DNA of 64,000 nt from Gnetum montanum (Eukaryota > Streptophyta > Gnetopsida > Gnetales > Gnetaceae). The translations under genes and the position numbers were made by a program. The notes beneath the pieces are model-generated. The model had not been told where the DNA came from. It saw only the letters and a list, made by a program, of their open reading frames with translations, and made no database searches. This document shows, in pieces, positions 35,400-48,310 of this stretch. The stretch covers positions 284,373 through 348,372 of the forward strand of contig MNCI01015680.1 in NCBI GenBank assembly GCA_015680685.1. Direction: 5' to 3'. Numbering within the stretch: position 1 is the first letter of the stretch; each line of letters begins with the position of its first letter.

Positions 35400-36330
35400 G
35401 GGCTCTCAGGTTTGTATATGGTCATGGCCCCAAAAGGAAAGGTTTCATCAATTATGTAAGGTCCTTCCCACAATGTTTAGAACTTTGTTTTCTAGGGTAC
35501 ATGTGTGGGATTCCAATAAAGAACCTTATCTCTTGGTTGAAATTTCACTTTCCGTATTCTTAGGTCATGTCATTGTTTGTTGAATGCCTTATGCACTTCA
35601 TTCAAAGATAGGGCCACCAATCAGTTTTCATCTAGCACATTAAGGTTGATTAGTCTTTCTTTTTATGTTAAACTTAGGTCATAGGTTTTTGAAAGTGTAC
35701 GAAGCTTAGATTGGATTGAAAGTGTTGGAAGTTTTCCATATACTAACTCATAGGGAGAGTAGCCAATAGGGAGTTTCCATGTTGAACGGTAGGCCCATAG
35801 GGCATCATTGAGTTTTGTGCTCTAATCTCCCCTATATTTGCTTATGGTCCTTGTTAGGATCTTTGTGATCTCTTGGTTAGTTACCTTTGCCTGATCATTG
35901 GCTTGGAGGTAACTAGGTACTGTTATTTTATGTTCCACCCCCAAGTGTTACATGAGTTTTTGAAAAGTGGCACCTATAAAATGGGTTCCATTGTCAAAAA
36001 TCAATGCATGTGGCATCCCAAACCTATTTACAACATGCTATTGAACAAATCTAGTAGTAGTGGATGATGTACAATTGGTGACGACTGCTACTTCTACCCA
36101 GTTGATGCAGTAGTCAACTACTACGATGATATACACCTTTCCATTGGACATGGGTGCGAATGGACCCACGAAGTCTATGCCCCATATGTTAAAGGGGTCT
36201 AGTCGTTGAATCCACTATTGAGGACCCTCCATTTACATGGTCATCCCATCATCTCTTTGACAGCTTTCACAAAATTAGACAAATTGGTGGACATCCTTGA
36301 AGATTGTAGGCCAATAGTATCTTGACATTA
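35400..36330 (-). CDS. pol: Integrase of A1 (degraded)
   Basis: The minus strand shows IDFVGPFAPMSNGKVYII, VVDYCINWVE, HALIFDNGTHFIG, SYLQANDQAKVTNQEI and ALWAYRSTWKLPIGYSPYEL. The first two catalytic Asp residues are kept, but the Glu of NGQAE is Lys here. Several stops are present. The family A2 homologue begins at about 63640. Confidence 0.8.
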
Positions 36331-36583
36331 GGATTTTTATGGCCTTATGTCTCCCTGCATATTGATCTCTGCAAGGGCCTTCGTAAGAATCCTAGGGAAT
36401 GCACAATTGATCCTCATTAGGGATACACCAATGAATTAGGCCATCAATGCATACCTTGTAAAGGTGTCCATTAATTTCCATGAAGTACTTTACCTAGTGA
36501 AGAGACTATTGTTTCTTCCTAAAGTCTAGATCTTATGGCATCTCCTGAGTGAGAAGGTAAGTAAGAATGCCATCATACCATTT

Positions 36584-36898
36584 TTATTCAGTGGGCACTT
36601 GGTCATTGATTACTCTTGTAAAGAGGAGTTTATCTAGAAATTTTATAGAGAGGGGGCTCTCCTCCTCTTTATTATCCCATCTTAATTGAGAGATGTGGTT
36701 AGCGATCACATTCTTAGTCCCTTTCCAATCTACCATTATGAAATTAAATTCTTGCAAGATCATGAGCCATCGTATCATTTGGGGGCTCACCATTGGCTTA
36801 TTCATTAGGAAGTGGATAACACTGTGATCTGTGTGCACAAACACTTTGTAACTAAGCACATAGTGCCTAAAATTTTTGAGAGCATACACCACTACCAT
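36584..36898 (-). CDS. pol: RNase H fragment of A1
   Basis: VVYALKNFRHYVL, VFVHTDHSVIHFLMNK, RWLMILQEFNFIM and NVIANHISQL match the gypsy RNase H. The usual VADHLSRL has Asn for Asp. Confidence 0.85.
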   Translation of the reverse strand: MVVVYALKNFRHYVLSYKVFVHTDHSVIHFLMNKPMVSPQMIRWLMILQEFNFIMVDWKGTKNVIANHISQLRWDNKEEESPLSIKFLDKLLFTRVINDQVPTE

Positions 36899-37079
36899 TA
36901 GTTCTTTCTCAGTTGCAGTGTAATTTAACTATGCACCCATAATGCTTCAACTCACATAATGGATGTAATATGGATTCTTCTTATCATCTAGTAGCATAAG
37001 CATAGCTCCCAAGGCATAATTAGATGCATTTGTCATGATGTAGAATGACATGGACTAGTCTAGTACAAGTAGAATTGGA

Positions 37080-38010
37080 GTTTCTACAAGTTTCTCCTTT
37101 AGTAGTTGGAATGCATGTTCAAACTCCTTGGTCTAAATAAATGGAACATCTTTCTTTGTAAGCTTAACCAATGTCTTTGTGATCTTAAAGAAATTCTCTA
37201 TGAATCATTGGTAGTAGCCAGTGTGTTCAAGGAATGATCAAACATCTTTAACTATCTTTGGTTGATGTGTGATTCCTTAGATGACCCTTATCTTTTCTAG
37301 GTCTACTTAAATCCCTTGTTGTGAAATTTTGTGCCCTAGAACTATGCCTTCCTGGACTATTAGATGGCTTTTTTGCTAATTGAGCCTATGATTTATTTCA
37401 ACACATCTTTTTAGTACCTACTCAAGGAAATCCAAGGCTTGCTCAAATGTAGCCCCATAGGTAGAGAAGTTATCCATAAAGACTTCTACATTGCTACTAA
37501 TTTTTTACTAAAAAATATTAAGGACCAGGCATTGAAATGTTATAGGGGAATTGCACAGACCAAATGGCATCTTACAATATGTAAAAGTCCCCCAAGGACT
37601 TGTGAATATTGTCTTGGTTTGATCTTCTGGCATAATTTGGATTTGGTTACAAACATTATAACCATCCAAGAAGTTATAATAGTAATGTTTAGAAATGGTG
37701 TCCAACACTTGGTCCACAAATGACAATGGAAAATGATCTTTAAATGTTACCATGTTCAACAACCTAAAGTCAATGTAGACCTACCACTTTCCACCTTTCT
37801 TTGGCATAATTATGAGTGGACTAACCCACTCACTATTCATGATGGGATAGATGAATCCCACCTTGAGGAGTTGTTCTATTTCCTCCTTAATGATCTACTT
37901 CAATTTGGAGTTCAGCTACCTTTGCTACTACCTTCTTGGCCTCATGGTTGGGTTGGTGTAGATGTGATGTGGAAATATCTTTTGATTGATTCAAGTTAGT
38001 TTGGGATATG
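37080..38010 (-). CDS. pol: Reverse transcriptase of A1 (degraded)
   Basis: EWVSPLIIMPKKGGKW, then VYIDFRLLN, FPLSFVDQVLD, DGYNVCNQIQI and TSPWGTFTYCKMPFGLCNSP match RT. The region that should hold YVDD is scrambled by frameshifts. Confidence 0.85.
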
Positions 38011-38699
38011 ACCAATCAAAGGCTGTTGGGCACTTATTGACGACCATCAACAACTTGTCTTTTTGTTCAGGAGCAACATTTTCATTGATTATAACTAGCT
38101 TGCCATTATTTAGAAATGCATACTCCATGTTGGCTGGTAGAGTTTTTAACTCTAGGGGCTTCTATTTAAAATTTTTAGGGATTTTCAACTCTCCCTAGTA
38201 GGTATCATCATCTTCTTCATCAACAGAGAGTTGGTGATGAACTTTCTCAAGTTCATCCATACTTTCAACATAGGCACATGTTAGGCACTCAATAGGTTCT
38301 CATGCATAGTGTGCTGCTATTAGAGTTAACTGTCAGCCACTGGGTGCGCTCCTATTTTGTGGCTACTGCATACAAGTACCTTTGGATATCTATTTCATGT
38401 GCACACTAATTGCATGCTTTCATGAATGTATTTTTGATAGACAAGATTTTCTACATAAAATTGCACCCATTATTACTGTACATGATGCATGGAACATACT
38501 TTTTCTCTAATAGTCCAAATTCATTTTCCTTGAAGATTTTCAAGGAGAGGTCTCTTATGCCCATTTGTGCATAATGATGGGGAAGTTTTCTTTGTAATTT
38601 TCAACCTTGATCATCAAAAAACAACAAGATATGACCACCCACAAATTGTGATCATAATGTCCTCCACTAATCCTAAAGGAATAGTGATTGATTGGTTTG

Positions 38700-38840
38700 C
38701 CAATTCTAAATGGATGTTGTCCTTCTTAAGAGACAGTAGGTTCTAGGACTTGTACATGTCATGGGTGATGAGATTGATACCAAAACTAGAATCAAGAAGA
38801 GCCTTACATGCCTTGTGTTCTATGATCTATAAGTAAATAA
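38700..38840 (-). CDS. pol: Protease fragment of A1
   Basis: ACKALLDSSFGINLIT resembles the retropepsin active-site strand, with DSSFG in place of DSGA. The following LELANQSITIPLGLVEDIM fits the flap region. Confidence 0.65.
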
Positions 38841-39559
38841 GAGAACTTCCTAGGTCAGATCTCTTCATGGAAAGGTTGCCAACTTTGATCTCATTGAAAA
38901 CAACATGAGTTAACATCATAGTATGGATCCAAGGTGGTGTTTGGTTTGAAGGGTACTTGAATGTGTTTAATGTAGAGGATGAAGGTGTTGGAGATGTAGG
39001 GCAACTAGCCACATTAGGTTGTGAGGTTTTGGAAGGATTGTTGCGGTCAGAAGAAGGGTCGTTTCTAGGATTGATTATTTGAACCACTCAACTAGAAGGC
39101 TGATTATGAATGTATAGCCCTCATGGTATTTTGTTGTTGTTGTTGTGGTGGAATTTCACTCTACATGGACGAAGTAGGAGGTAACTAGGTTGAGGGCGAA
39201 GGGATGTGTGCAAATAGATGTAGAGGATGGTATGGATATGGGTTCTCTCTTCGAGTAGATGGTGAATGAGTTTAGTGGTACTTTGGTAGGTAATGGTGAT
39301 GTTGAAATGAAGCATGGCTTGTAGAGCTTCCTAGAGAAATGAGTTGCTAAACATAGTATCCATATGGGTATGGTTGCTTGTAAGGATATTATTGTCTTGG
39401 TAGTGGCATTCCCCATTACTGTGTTTGGTGCCACTATTGATATTATTCATATGGTTGTGATGGAGCTCCACTTGGGTAGTAAGCTTGTTGTTGTTGGTGG
39501 AATTTCCTTGGATTACCTTGAGAATAAGGTAATCATCTAGATGTTTGCCTTCATGCTAG

Positions 39560-41381
39560 TCAAGGATTTAGCACATACACCCTAGACTCTTGTAAGTGTA
39601 ACACCATAGGGAAACATCCCTTAGGATGTTCATATTGACAAATGTCACAACTAGTATCATCATTAGAGTCTATCTCCACAACTTCTTCTACTGTAGTAGC
39701 TTTTCCCTTACCTCTTTGGTAGGCATGTTCAGCTTCTTTTTTTCTCCTGTGATTATGATCACTATTTTTCTCTTTGGATTCTTCAACAATCTTCATAGCA
39801 GTTTGGAATTCTTCATTCAAAGAGTTCCATAATTTATCAACATTTACCAAAATATTAGAAATAGATTTTTGGATGGGCAAGGTTTTCCTGTTCATCACTT
39901 CATCAAGTGGTAACTCCTCATCACAAAATCAAACCTTCCTTTTCCTAATGGAAGAGTCCCTATTATACTCTTTTACACTTTCCCTTTTTTGCAACTCACC
40001 TTCTTCTTTTGTAACCTACTTGATTAACCTTTGGATTTGATGAGCTCTTAGTTTGTAAAGTCTCCCTTGGGCATAAATGCTAAGAGTTCTTCTAGTTTTT
40101 TCTTTGAGCCCATCTATGATGTGATGGAGTTGTTCCCTCTAAGAACAACCATGGCAATGGCATTGATGTAAGAGAGAGTAACATCTATCCATGGAAACAT
40201 CCAAGGGTTCATGTGGTTCCTATTTCTAGCCTTGGATTTTCCTTCTTAGATTAGATAGTCTGGAGTATGTTTAATATTTGTCATTAAATAGTTCCAACAT
40301 GGTACTCCATCTACAAATGGATTTTAGCTCTAGGGAATAGTACTAGCTTTTAGCTTTCTTGATGAGTGTCTTAGCAAATAGCTTGATTTCTTGCAAATCA
40401 TTTTCAATGTTTTGCAAGGCATAGACATCATGAAAATCTTGTAAATGTGTCTACATATTAGAGTTATATCCTCCCTCAAATCTTAGAATATTGTTCATGT
40501 CTAAGTGCTTAACCTGACTATCCTTCACATTTCTAGTTGGGATCTTAGCTACCTCTACAATGTTAAGCGTGCTTCAAGTTGCCAACAGAGGCTCATCATC
40601 ATTAGTATTTTTTTGTCGCTAATGATGTCCTTTATTACCCCTTTTATTATTATGGGCATGGTGATTAGTACTATTTCCTTGATGCTCACCTCCATCATGG
40701 TTGTTTCTTTTGTAGCATATATTAGAATTAAAAGAAGAGGAAGAAAGAGATTTTAATGAAGAGGGTGAAGAGGGAGGAGAACTACCACCACCATGATGTG
40801 TACCAACTCCCCTTCGATTATCATGATTGTGTTCATTATTTTTCTTATCATCTTGATGCTTGTTCGAGCCCCTGCCTTAACTATCATCTTTCTCTGAACC
40901 CAAATTGTTGATCGTGGATCAGAGATTCAGAGCCACACCCCTCATTACCAATAATAAGATGTGGAGAATTTTCATTTTGAGAGCCCTCAGAGAGAGGGCC
41001 CTCATTATTGTCTTGGCTTAGCAGGAACAAGGGATTAGTGAACCATTTCCCCTTCACAACCTCATGATGCTTCTCCTAATGTTGATCTTACTTGCATTGT
41101 GTGTTAGTAAGATGGTAGTCCCAATAGTCATAGTCATGCACAACATATTCTTCTTGAAGATTATGGATGCATAACTTCTTAAAATTTTAAAGCAACATCA
41201 TAAGCATAAATCAATCTGGGGGCATTACGATGTTTCTCTCCATATCACACCATTGTAGTTGCTCATCCTAATGTAGGATGAAAGTGAAGTCAGATACATA
41301 TTCATTTGGATGAGTATATATCACTTTGTCCTCTTGTGGAATTGATAGTTTAACATCTTCACACTTATGGGAAGAAGACAT
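39560..41381 (-). CDS. gag: Gag of A1 (degraded)
   Basis: A start MSSSHKCEDVKLSIPQ lies at 41381, about 150 bases inside the LTR. Near the C-terminal end CDICQYEHPKGC resembles a zinc knuckle, with a basic Lys/His-rich segment before it. The middle is too broken to align by eye. Confidence 0.55.
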
Positions 41382-41511
41382 TTTGCAAGATAATTAAAGT
41401 ATCAATGTGCTCTTTTAATGATATAATTTTGAGGATGATATCAACTATGGGGTTCGTCCAATGATATTAATGATATCCACTAAACCTATATAGTGCATGT
41501 TTCAACAAATA

Positions 41512-41533
41512 GAGTTCCCAATAATGGTGTCAA
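41512..41533 (-). promoter_or_regulatory. Primer-binding site of A1, C-to-T decayed
   Basis: The minus strand reads TTGACACCATTATTGGGAAC next to the LTR. This equals the common plant site TTGGCGCCGTTG(T/C)(T/C)GGG with most CpG pairs converted to TpG or CpA. It is a different primer type from element T and family B. Confidence 0.65.
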
Positions 41534-42532
41534 TGATGAGTGATGAAGGGTACCCCTATGTCCAATCATATGAATCACAGAGTGCTCACACTTGATTCAC
41601 TTGAATTTCATGAACTCTCTCATCTCTGGTGCACTAGTCTTCTAGGAAGTGAACCTTGCCATATAGGTCATTCATTGTCTTCTTGATTATACTTGTGAAG
41701 CATAATGGTATGGTTGAGTGTAATCAAGGCATATGATTTTTATCATTTTGTGTTTTATCGTTTTGGTGCTTAAAGAGGGATATGAAGTAACTGAATTAAC
41801 TAATTTAATTTAACTAACTAACTAATCTCTAACTAGTCCTAACATAAGCATTTGGTTCCACTTTCCATACACGTCCTAAACCCACGTATCAACTACTAGG
41901 TTACCATGTGCTATGCTACTGGGCATATCAAGCAATAACGCTACAAGGATTACCAAGTGAATAGGTGTTATGCTCAAAGTGGTCATACTTATGTATTTAA
42001 TCTATCTAGCTTATCTCACTTAATTACTTAATTAGCTTAATTATTGGAGAACATCAGATAAATAACTGAAAGCATTAAAGGCATGAATAAACATCTAAAC
42101 TATTCAAAATTCTACAAGGTTTATCAAGAAGCTCGTCTTTATTACTATATCCACTATCATGCTTAGGTACAATAGTGCTCAAATAAGGATCTGTACACTC
42201 AATGATTTCTACTACGGGCACTCAAGAAAATATTTTAACTTTTCAATGTAAAAACTACAAGAGTTCAACTACTACTATGACTTCTAATGCCCATAAACAT
42301 GGTTAAGAGCTCGTATTTATAGTTTTTACTACAATAATGCATTAATGGGGCCCCATAGATGTAGCAAAGGCAACATCAAGGTGGCCTCATTGATGGGGCA
42401 AGACCACATAAATATGGACCTGTCAACAAGGGTTTGTCGATGAGGCCATGTAAATGGGCCCTTGTTGATGAGGGCCTGTGGGTGAGGCCATGTCAACAAG
42501 GGCCCATCAATGCAACACTTTGACACTCATCA
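41534..42532 (-). repeat. 5' LTR of A1 (999 bp)
   Basis: On the plus strand it starts TGATGAGTG and ends CACTCATCA, an inverted terminal repeat. It aligns along its body with 54265-55140 and 60693-61526. The right end (42330-42530) carries degenerate GATGAGGCC/GGGCCCAT repeats. Confidence 0.85.
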
Positions 42533-42559
42533 CCAGGAATCCATAACATTGTATAAAAC

Positions 42560-43010
42560 AACATAGCATGTAGGGTATTTGTGATAACTTTCAGAAGCAA
42601 AGACACCCAATGGTTTTTGATGCTCCCTAATGCCTCCATTGAGTCATGGAAAGAATTCAAAAATAAGTTCTTTCTTCAATTTGATAATGTCACTAGTCTA
42701 GGCATAACATTAGGTAATTTTACATGCTTGAGGAAAATACTTGGGCAAAATGTTCATGACTATAACCTAAGATTTCTTCATCAACTTGCTTATGTGCCAA
42801 GTGAGATGCATCCACAACTTGGTGGCATTCTCAATTTTTACATGTCCACCATTGATCCATTCTTTGCTTGTGCCATCAAATTAGATTACAACATAATCGA
42901 AATACAAGGAGTGATGGCTAAATTCATTGAGTTAGAACAAATTACCTTATGAATAGCATTCAAAGTTAATTTGGAATGATGAGCATTAGTAACCCCATGC
43001 AATGTAGTCC
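42560..43010 (+). CDS. gag: Gag core of B1
   Basis: QWFLMLPNASIESWKEFKNK, FLRQFDN-like and LRFLHQLAYVPSEM fit the retrotransposon gag domain. The frame from 42581 runs to 42952. Confidence 0.8.
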
Positions 43011-43740
43011 TCTACCTTTATCAACTTTTGTAATGACCAATACTTTATCTTAGATTGCTCCCCCCTTTCAATTGATTCAACCTTCAAACAATTATTTTCA
43101 AAGTTCAATGTGTTCTTCATTTCTACCATCTAACACTAGTTTGAATGATGACTAATTGAAGGCCTTAATTTAATCCATCATAAACCTAAATGGGATATCT
43201 AATCCTGTTGAACCCCCAACTCAAACTCAAAATCAAATGACTTAGATATTAACTCACTTCAAAAAGTTTCAAATGAAGTAGTTGAATTAAAGTGAAAAAA
43301 TAATAAGGGTCCTATACAATTTGAAAAGCCAAGCACAATAATCAATGATGATTATTGTCACCTTCATAACACTAGGTAACATTCTTATAGGACTTGTCCT
43401 AAATTTTTAGCGTTAGATGGTGACAATATCTAGAGTCAACAAAATGGGAAACCCTCTATTATGGTCCTTGTACCTCATGAAGAAGAGAATAAAGAAATTC
43501 CCTCATTAGAATAAGTTATGGTAAGTGACTCTAGCCCACATAACGCTTTCTATCATAGACTTAGTAACATTATGAACAACACACAACAACATACTAGGAA
43601 TGATCCTTATACTCTTTCAAACAAAATAGCTCCTAGTCAAAACAACATAAATACTCAAGCTAGGTCATCCCAAACAAATGCCCCATAACGACCAAACCCC
43701 CCTTCTATACTTAGAAGAAATCCACCTCAACAAGAAGCCA
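43011..43740 (+). other. B1 region between gag core and protease, broken
   Basis: This is colinear with 56760-57430 of B2 but full of stops in all frames. It presumably encoded the Gag C-terminal part. No zinc knuckle was recognised. Confidence 0.55.
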
Positions 43741-44824
43741 AAGATGAACATAAGACTTACGATCTAGTTGAGAACTTGAAGAAAACTAAAGCCAACATTT
43801 CAATGTATGACCTTTTGCATTTTAACAAAATGAAAGATGAAATCCAAAGGATAGTTCATAGATTTGAAACCAATAAAGAAAAATCTCCATTGACCAAAAG
43901 GAAAGTTTATTTTGCGAAAGGTCCTAATGCATTGTTGATACAAAATGCAAGTAATTTTGTGATGAGCAAGAAAGAGAAACCTCCTTTCCTAACAACTTTG
44001 ATTATTTTATGAAACAATGTTCATAACTATTTGATGGATTTTGGAGCAACCATTAGTGTCATGCCACTTGATGTATGTAAGAATTTAGAAACATGGATGA
44101 TAACACAAATGAAAAGTGTGATTCATCTTGATGGATCCATGTACCTATAGTGGGGTCATTAAGAGGAGTGAAAGTACAACTTAAATAATACCCTACATTT
44201 ACATGTTATATGGATATCTTAGTAGTTGACATGTCATCAACTTATGATGTGCTCTTATCTAGGTCTTTTGTAGCCAAGTTTAGGGGCTTCTTTAGGTTAG
44301 ATTCCTAAGAACTATTAATCACTATCAAAGGAAAATCTAAATATATGATCATACCAAGAGAGCCTTTCTATAAACAAGTAGTTACAACCTTTGATTAGGA
44401 AAATCAACCTTTGGAAAATCAAAATACTAACCTTTATATTGCAATTATTGAGGTTGAGCATGGCAAACATGTTATAAATGAGCATGTGAGTGAAATTACC
44501 AAAATAAATCTTTTTTCTCATATAGATTTCACCCTACCCTATCAAACTTATAGAAAAAGTGAAGAAATCTATGAAGATACCTTGCCTTATCATCAACACG
44601 ATGGAAAGGAATTTCTTGTAGGTGGCCTGCCACATTTAGGGGAGGACAAAAATTTAAATGAGATCTTATTCATTAAAACATTAGAAGGTATACCAAAGTT
44701 TGACAACATATCCATTGAACATATTCCTAGAGAAGTTTTATTTGATGACTTACAAAAACTTAGACATGTTAGACCCAAGATTGAAACTTGGATGAAAGAA
44801 GAAGTTGATGAACTTTTAAAATAA
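43741..44824 (+). CDS. pol: Protease and linker of B1 (broken)
   Basis: ISMYDLLHFNKMKDEIQ leads to the active site YLMDFGATISVMPLDVC (D-F-G-A) and a degraded TYDVLLSRTF-like strand. The 137-codon frame at 44411-44824 is the linker, ending VRPKIETWMKEEVDELLK. In an intact element RT would begin about here, but instead the integrase end follows. Confidence 0.78.
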
Positions 44825-44879
44825 AAAATTATTCATTCTATAAACATTCAAGTTGGATATCATATTTAGTGCTTAGTAG

Positions 44880-45200
44880 AAAACAAATGAGCAAATCAAG
44901 ATTCTGTCTCAATTTTTGTAATCTTAATCATCGAAAAATTGTTAAAAGATGATCTAATAAGAAATATGTAGGTAAAATCTTTAAAATTAAAGATCTAGTC
45001 CTTAAGAGAGACAGAGCATCTGGTCAAATAGGTTCTCAAAGGAAGTTCTCTCCTATGTGGTCAGGCCCATCCCAAGTTACAAATGCCATTGTCCCCAATG
45101 TTTACAAAATTTTTGATTTGCAAGGATATAAGTTAGCTAGAAATTTTAATGTATTTCATCCAAAACATTTCTACTCAGGTGCCCCATGTGGACACCTGGT
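44880..45200 (+). CDS. pol: Integrase C-terminal remnant of B1
   Basis: Across frames, YVGKIFKIKDLVLKRDRASG, KFSPMWSGPSQVTNA and ARNFNVFHPKHFY match the C-terminal domain of gypsy integrase. RT, RNase H and the catalytic core are absent. Confidence 0.78.
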
Positions 45201-45999
45201 AGATCCTTAGAGTCATGTTTTCTTCCCCTTCACCATGAATTTCATTTGTATATAGTTTCATTTGCAAGTTTTCTTTGCATTTCCATCATCTCTTTCTTAG
45301 CATATTGGTTTTGATTTGATTTGTGCTTTTCATATGATTTTAGTAATCATTATGATCGTTTGAGTTACTAGGCATTGGATCATCATAACACCATTGGAAA
45401 ATAATGTAAGCATAATGCTTTATATGATATATCCTATTAATATTACATAAAATCTCCATTATAATATATATTTCAATAATGTTATGATTCTTCCCAATAT
45501 TTTTCAAGGTTTTAGTTTTATTTGTATGTTGGATTATGGAGGACATGATTTATGCTAACTTATCATGTTATCATCATGATAATGTGAGTGTAAGATAGGT
45601 GATGTTGGAGAATGGTTAGCCACAATCACTAGGTAACCTTGGAAAATGTCATTTTTCCATTCATAATTCCTAGTGCTTAAATGTGATGATCCATGGCTAC
45701 CTTATGATCCATAGGGTGAAGTGTGTTCATCTCCACTTGAGAACCCTTAACCACCTAGGAGACCTATTATGATGCCATCATATTATAATTAAAGGCATAT
45801 ACATGAGGGTTGAACTACACCATGAGCAAGGTTCTGAAAGGAACATGTTCTTTGGTAGTGTAGCTAATTAGCCAGACTCATGTTGGAATTCCTACCTTAA
45901 GAATGATGTACACCATGAGCAAAGTTTCCTAAAAAAAATTTATAATGAGGACCATGTTCATTGGTAGTATAATAAGTTCTTGAGTGTGATGGGATCAAG
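45201..45999 (+). other. Downstream spacer of B1
   Basis: This is non-coding and colinear with 58990-59760 of B2. Confidence 0.6.
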
Positions 46000-47150
46000 T
46001 AGCCTCACCTCACTCTGGAAGCCTCCTCTCTCTGGCCAGGCAATGTTGTAGAGATGATAGGCATGAGATTTTCAGAGCATGCATTAGCAACAATGGGTGG
46101 TAGATAGTACATGTGTGTGGTAGGCACACTATTAGAAAGAAGATGCATGGTGCAATGAATGATGACAGCGTAGGAAGGTGGCGTAGGTGAGTGGCAATAA
46201 TGGATGAGCTCAAAGTAGGATGTCAGCTCTACAATAGGACATCAATGTTGTAGGCATCATAAGTAGTGAGGCGTGTGAGGTTTTGTTTTTCCTCTCTTTC
46301 GATAGCAACATCAATGATAGCATGGTTAGCAGTGCATTGACTATCTGCACATGAACAAAGGCATGCAGCATCAACTCTAGTCAATGGTAGTAACAAATTG
46401 CAATAGTGGATAAGGGCTAGTAGCATGTCCCGGCTACGAATAGTGATCGAGCTCTCTCTCTCTATGACCGGAGAAGGTGGTGGTTAGCAAGCATGTGATG
46501 CATTGCGTTAGAGACATGTCAAAGGTGATTGCTGGTATTATAGTGGTATGTGGTAGATGGAACAACAACGTATGCTAGATGGATGGTGGTAGCATCTCTC
46601 TCCCTTGGTGGAATTATTTTTGTGTGTCTTTCAATAGCAACACATTGCAGATGATGCTAGATGTTATAGGTGGCATATAGACATTGCAAAGGGTAGCCAT
46701 ATCCATGATGGCGGTAGCATGTGGGAGGTCTCCTTCTCAACAATAGTAGCCTGGGGCTCTATGCTAGCAGTGGTAGATAATGTGGCAGTAGTAGATGTGT
46801 TAGTTATCTAGTCAGTAGTGGTGGAATAGATCTCTCTTTCTCCCTCTTTGGCGATAGTCAGGTTTTTCCTACCCAGCAGTGGGCACCATTGGCAACAAAA
46901 TAAAGAGACTAGGGAAAAATTTAAATATACTAATTACTATATTTTCATTAAGTCTTGAACAAGATAATTGTTCAATTTAAATTCTTCCAACTTTTTAGTT
47001 TAATTTACTTTTTTCAAACATCACATAGCCCTCTCTAGGTAAGACTATTCTCAGGTTTCCATACCCATACAGGAGGCTCCCTAGGCAATAGTCTCCTCAA
47101 ATGAGTTAGTTTTCCTAGGTGTTGATGCATCCAAAATTTACACATAAACA
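46000..47150 (+). repeat. Partial 3' LTR of B1
   Basis: It aligns with the interior and end of the B2 5' LTR, including GCAGTGGGCACCATTGGCAAC and CATCACATAGCCCTCTC, and ends CACATAAACA. The LTR start (TGTTGATGCC) is missing, so a deletion joined the spacer to the LTR interior. It has no family A insertion. Confidence 0.75.
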
Positions 47151-47221
47151 TTAACATTATTATCACTACCTCTAACACATTCTCATCATTGTCTTCTCTA
47201 TCCTATGATGAAATTTCTTGA

Positions 47222-48310
47222 GCATGTTGAGGATAGTTCCAACACTCATAGCTATGTGAAGTTGACTACCCATTCAGGAATGGTGCCTTGAAACATGTTA
47301 TGGCTAAGATTCAACACTGTGAGATTATGCATTCTTCTTAAATAATTGGGTAGAGAACCAATTCGCATATTCCTCCTTAAATCTAAGACAAGGAGATTCT
47401 TGCAATTAACCAAAGAGTAGTTTAACAAAGGTTCAAAGAAATGATTCATATGTGCAGATAGAAGTAGCATGGAAGATGGACATATGACAGAAAGCATACC
47501 ATGGAATTTATTATTCTCCATGTTCAATATTGATAGCTACTTATAGTTTTCTAGGATTGAACATATGACACCAGTTAGCCCATTTTGAGAAATATATAGG
47601 GAGACCAAATTTACTAGATTTCCCATACTATTTAGAGGTATCCTTCTAGTAAGCTTGTTTTGAGAAATATCTAGGGAGACAAAATTTACTAGATTTCCAA
47701 TACTATTGGGAATTTGGTTGCTCAACTATTACCTTTTAAGCTTACATTAATTAGTTGCTTCATGTTACCAATGAATTTTGGAATATAGCTAATGATGTCT
47801 AAATACTCCACATACAAATATCTCAAGTTTGTCAAAGAGCACAATCCTCTTGGCAAGGCTTGCACATTGTGTGATGACAACATGTTGAGATTATGGATGG
47901 CCTTTGGAATTCCACCGCTAGGTACTTCTAAAGAACTTAATCAAGACATCATACTAATGCATTCTAGTATTGAAAATGGAATACTGGTAGTAAATAATGA
48001 CAAGCCTTCAACTTGCTTTAGTTGACATATGCCTATTATAGAATATGTTGGTTAGCTACTTAAGCCTTTCCAACTTAGATGGAATATTTCTTGCCACCCT
48101 TTTTGTGTCAAGGTAGAAGTTAGAGACTTTGCTCAAATTTCCTAACTCCTTTGGAATGGAATCAGTAAAGTAATATCCCTCTAGCCATAGCCAACCAAGT
48201 TGTGAGAATTTTGCAAAGTAGGAAGGTATTACATCACTTCCATTGAGGAATGACAAATAAAGAGACTGCAAGCAGCTCAAACTTGTTGGCTAGCATGGGA
48301 TGCTACACTC
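47222..48310 (-). pseudogene. LRR receptor-like pseudogene II, C-terminal part
   Basis: Minus-strand frames give LVNLVSLYISQNGLTGVI, NLLVLDLRRNMRIGSLP and LTVLNLSHNMFQGTIPEW (47252-47725), plus PKELGNLSKVSNFYLD (48056-48280). The order and spacing follow LRR pseudogene I closely. Stops and shifts are frequent. It is the same gene as the fragment at 51840-53066, separated by a transposon. Confidence 0.85.

Larger units (their letters stand above)
33301..42532 (-). mobile_element. Degraded Ty3/gypsy element A1 (family A)
   Basis: The 5' LTR is 41534-42532 and the primer site 41512-41533. Gag, protease, RT, RNase H and integrase follow at decreasing coordinates, all on the minus strand and broken. 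The stretch 33960-35800 is homologous to 62150-64000 in element A2. A clear 3' LTR was not found; GGGGCCCAT words at 33690-33845 resemble the repeat at the outer end of the 5' LTR and may be its trace. The RT motif style recalls the Athila group, which is inference. Confidence 0.8.
42533..47150 (+). mobile_element. Family B gypsy element, copy B1 (RT-less)
   Basis: Gag starts directly beside the A1 LTR, so the B1 5' end was displaced or lost through the A1 insertion. Protease follows, then a jump straight to the integrase C-terminus, a downstream spacer and a partial 3' LTR. The same architecture is seen in B2, 14 kb away. Confidence 0.8.
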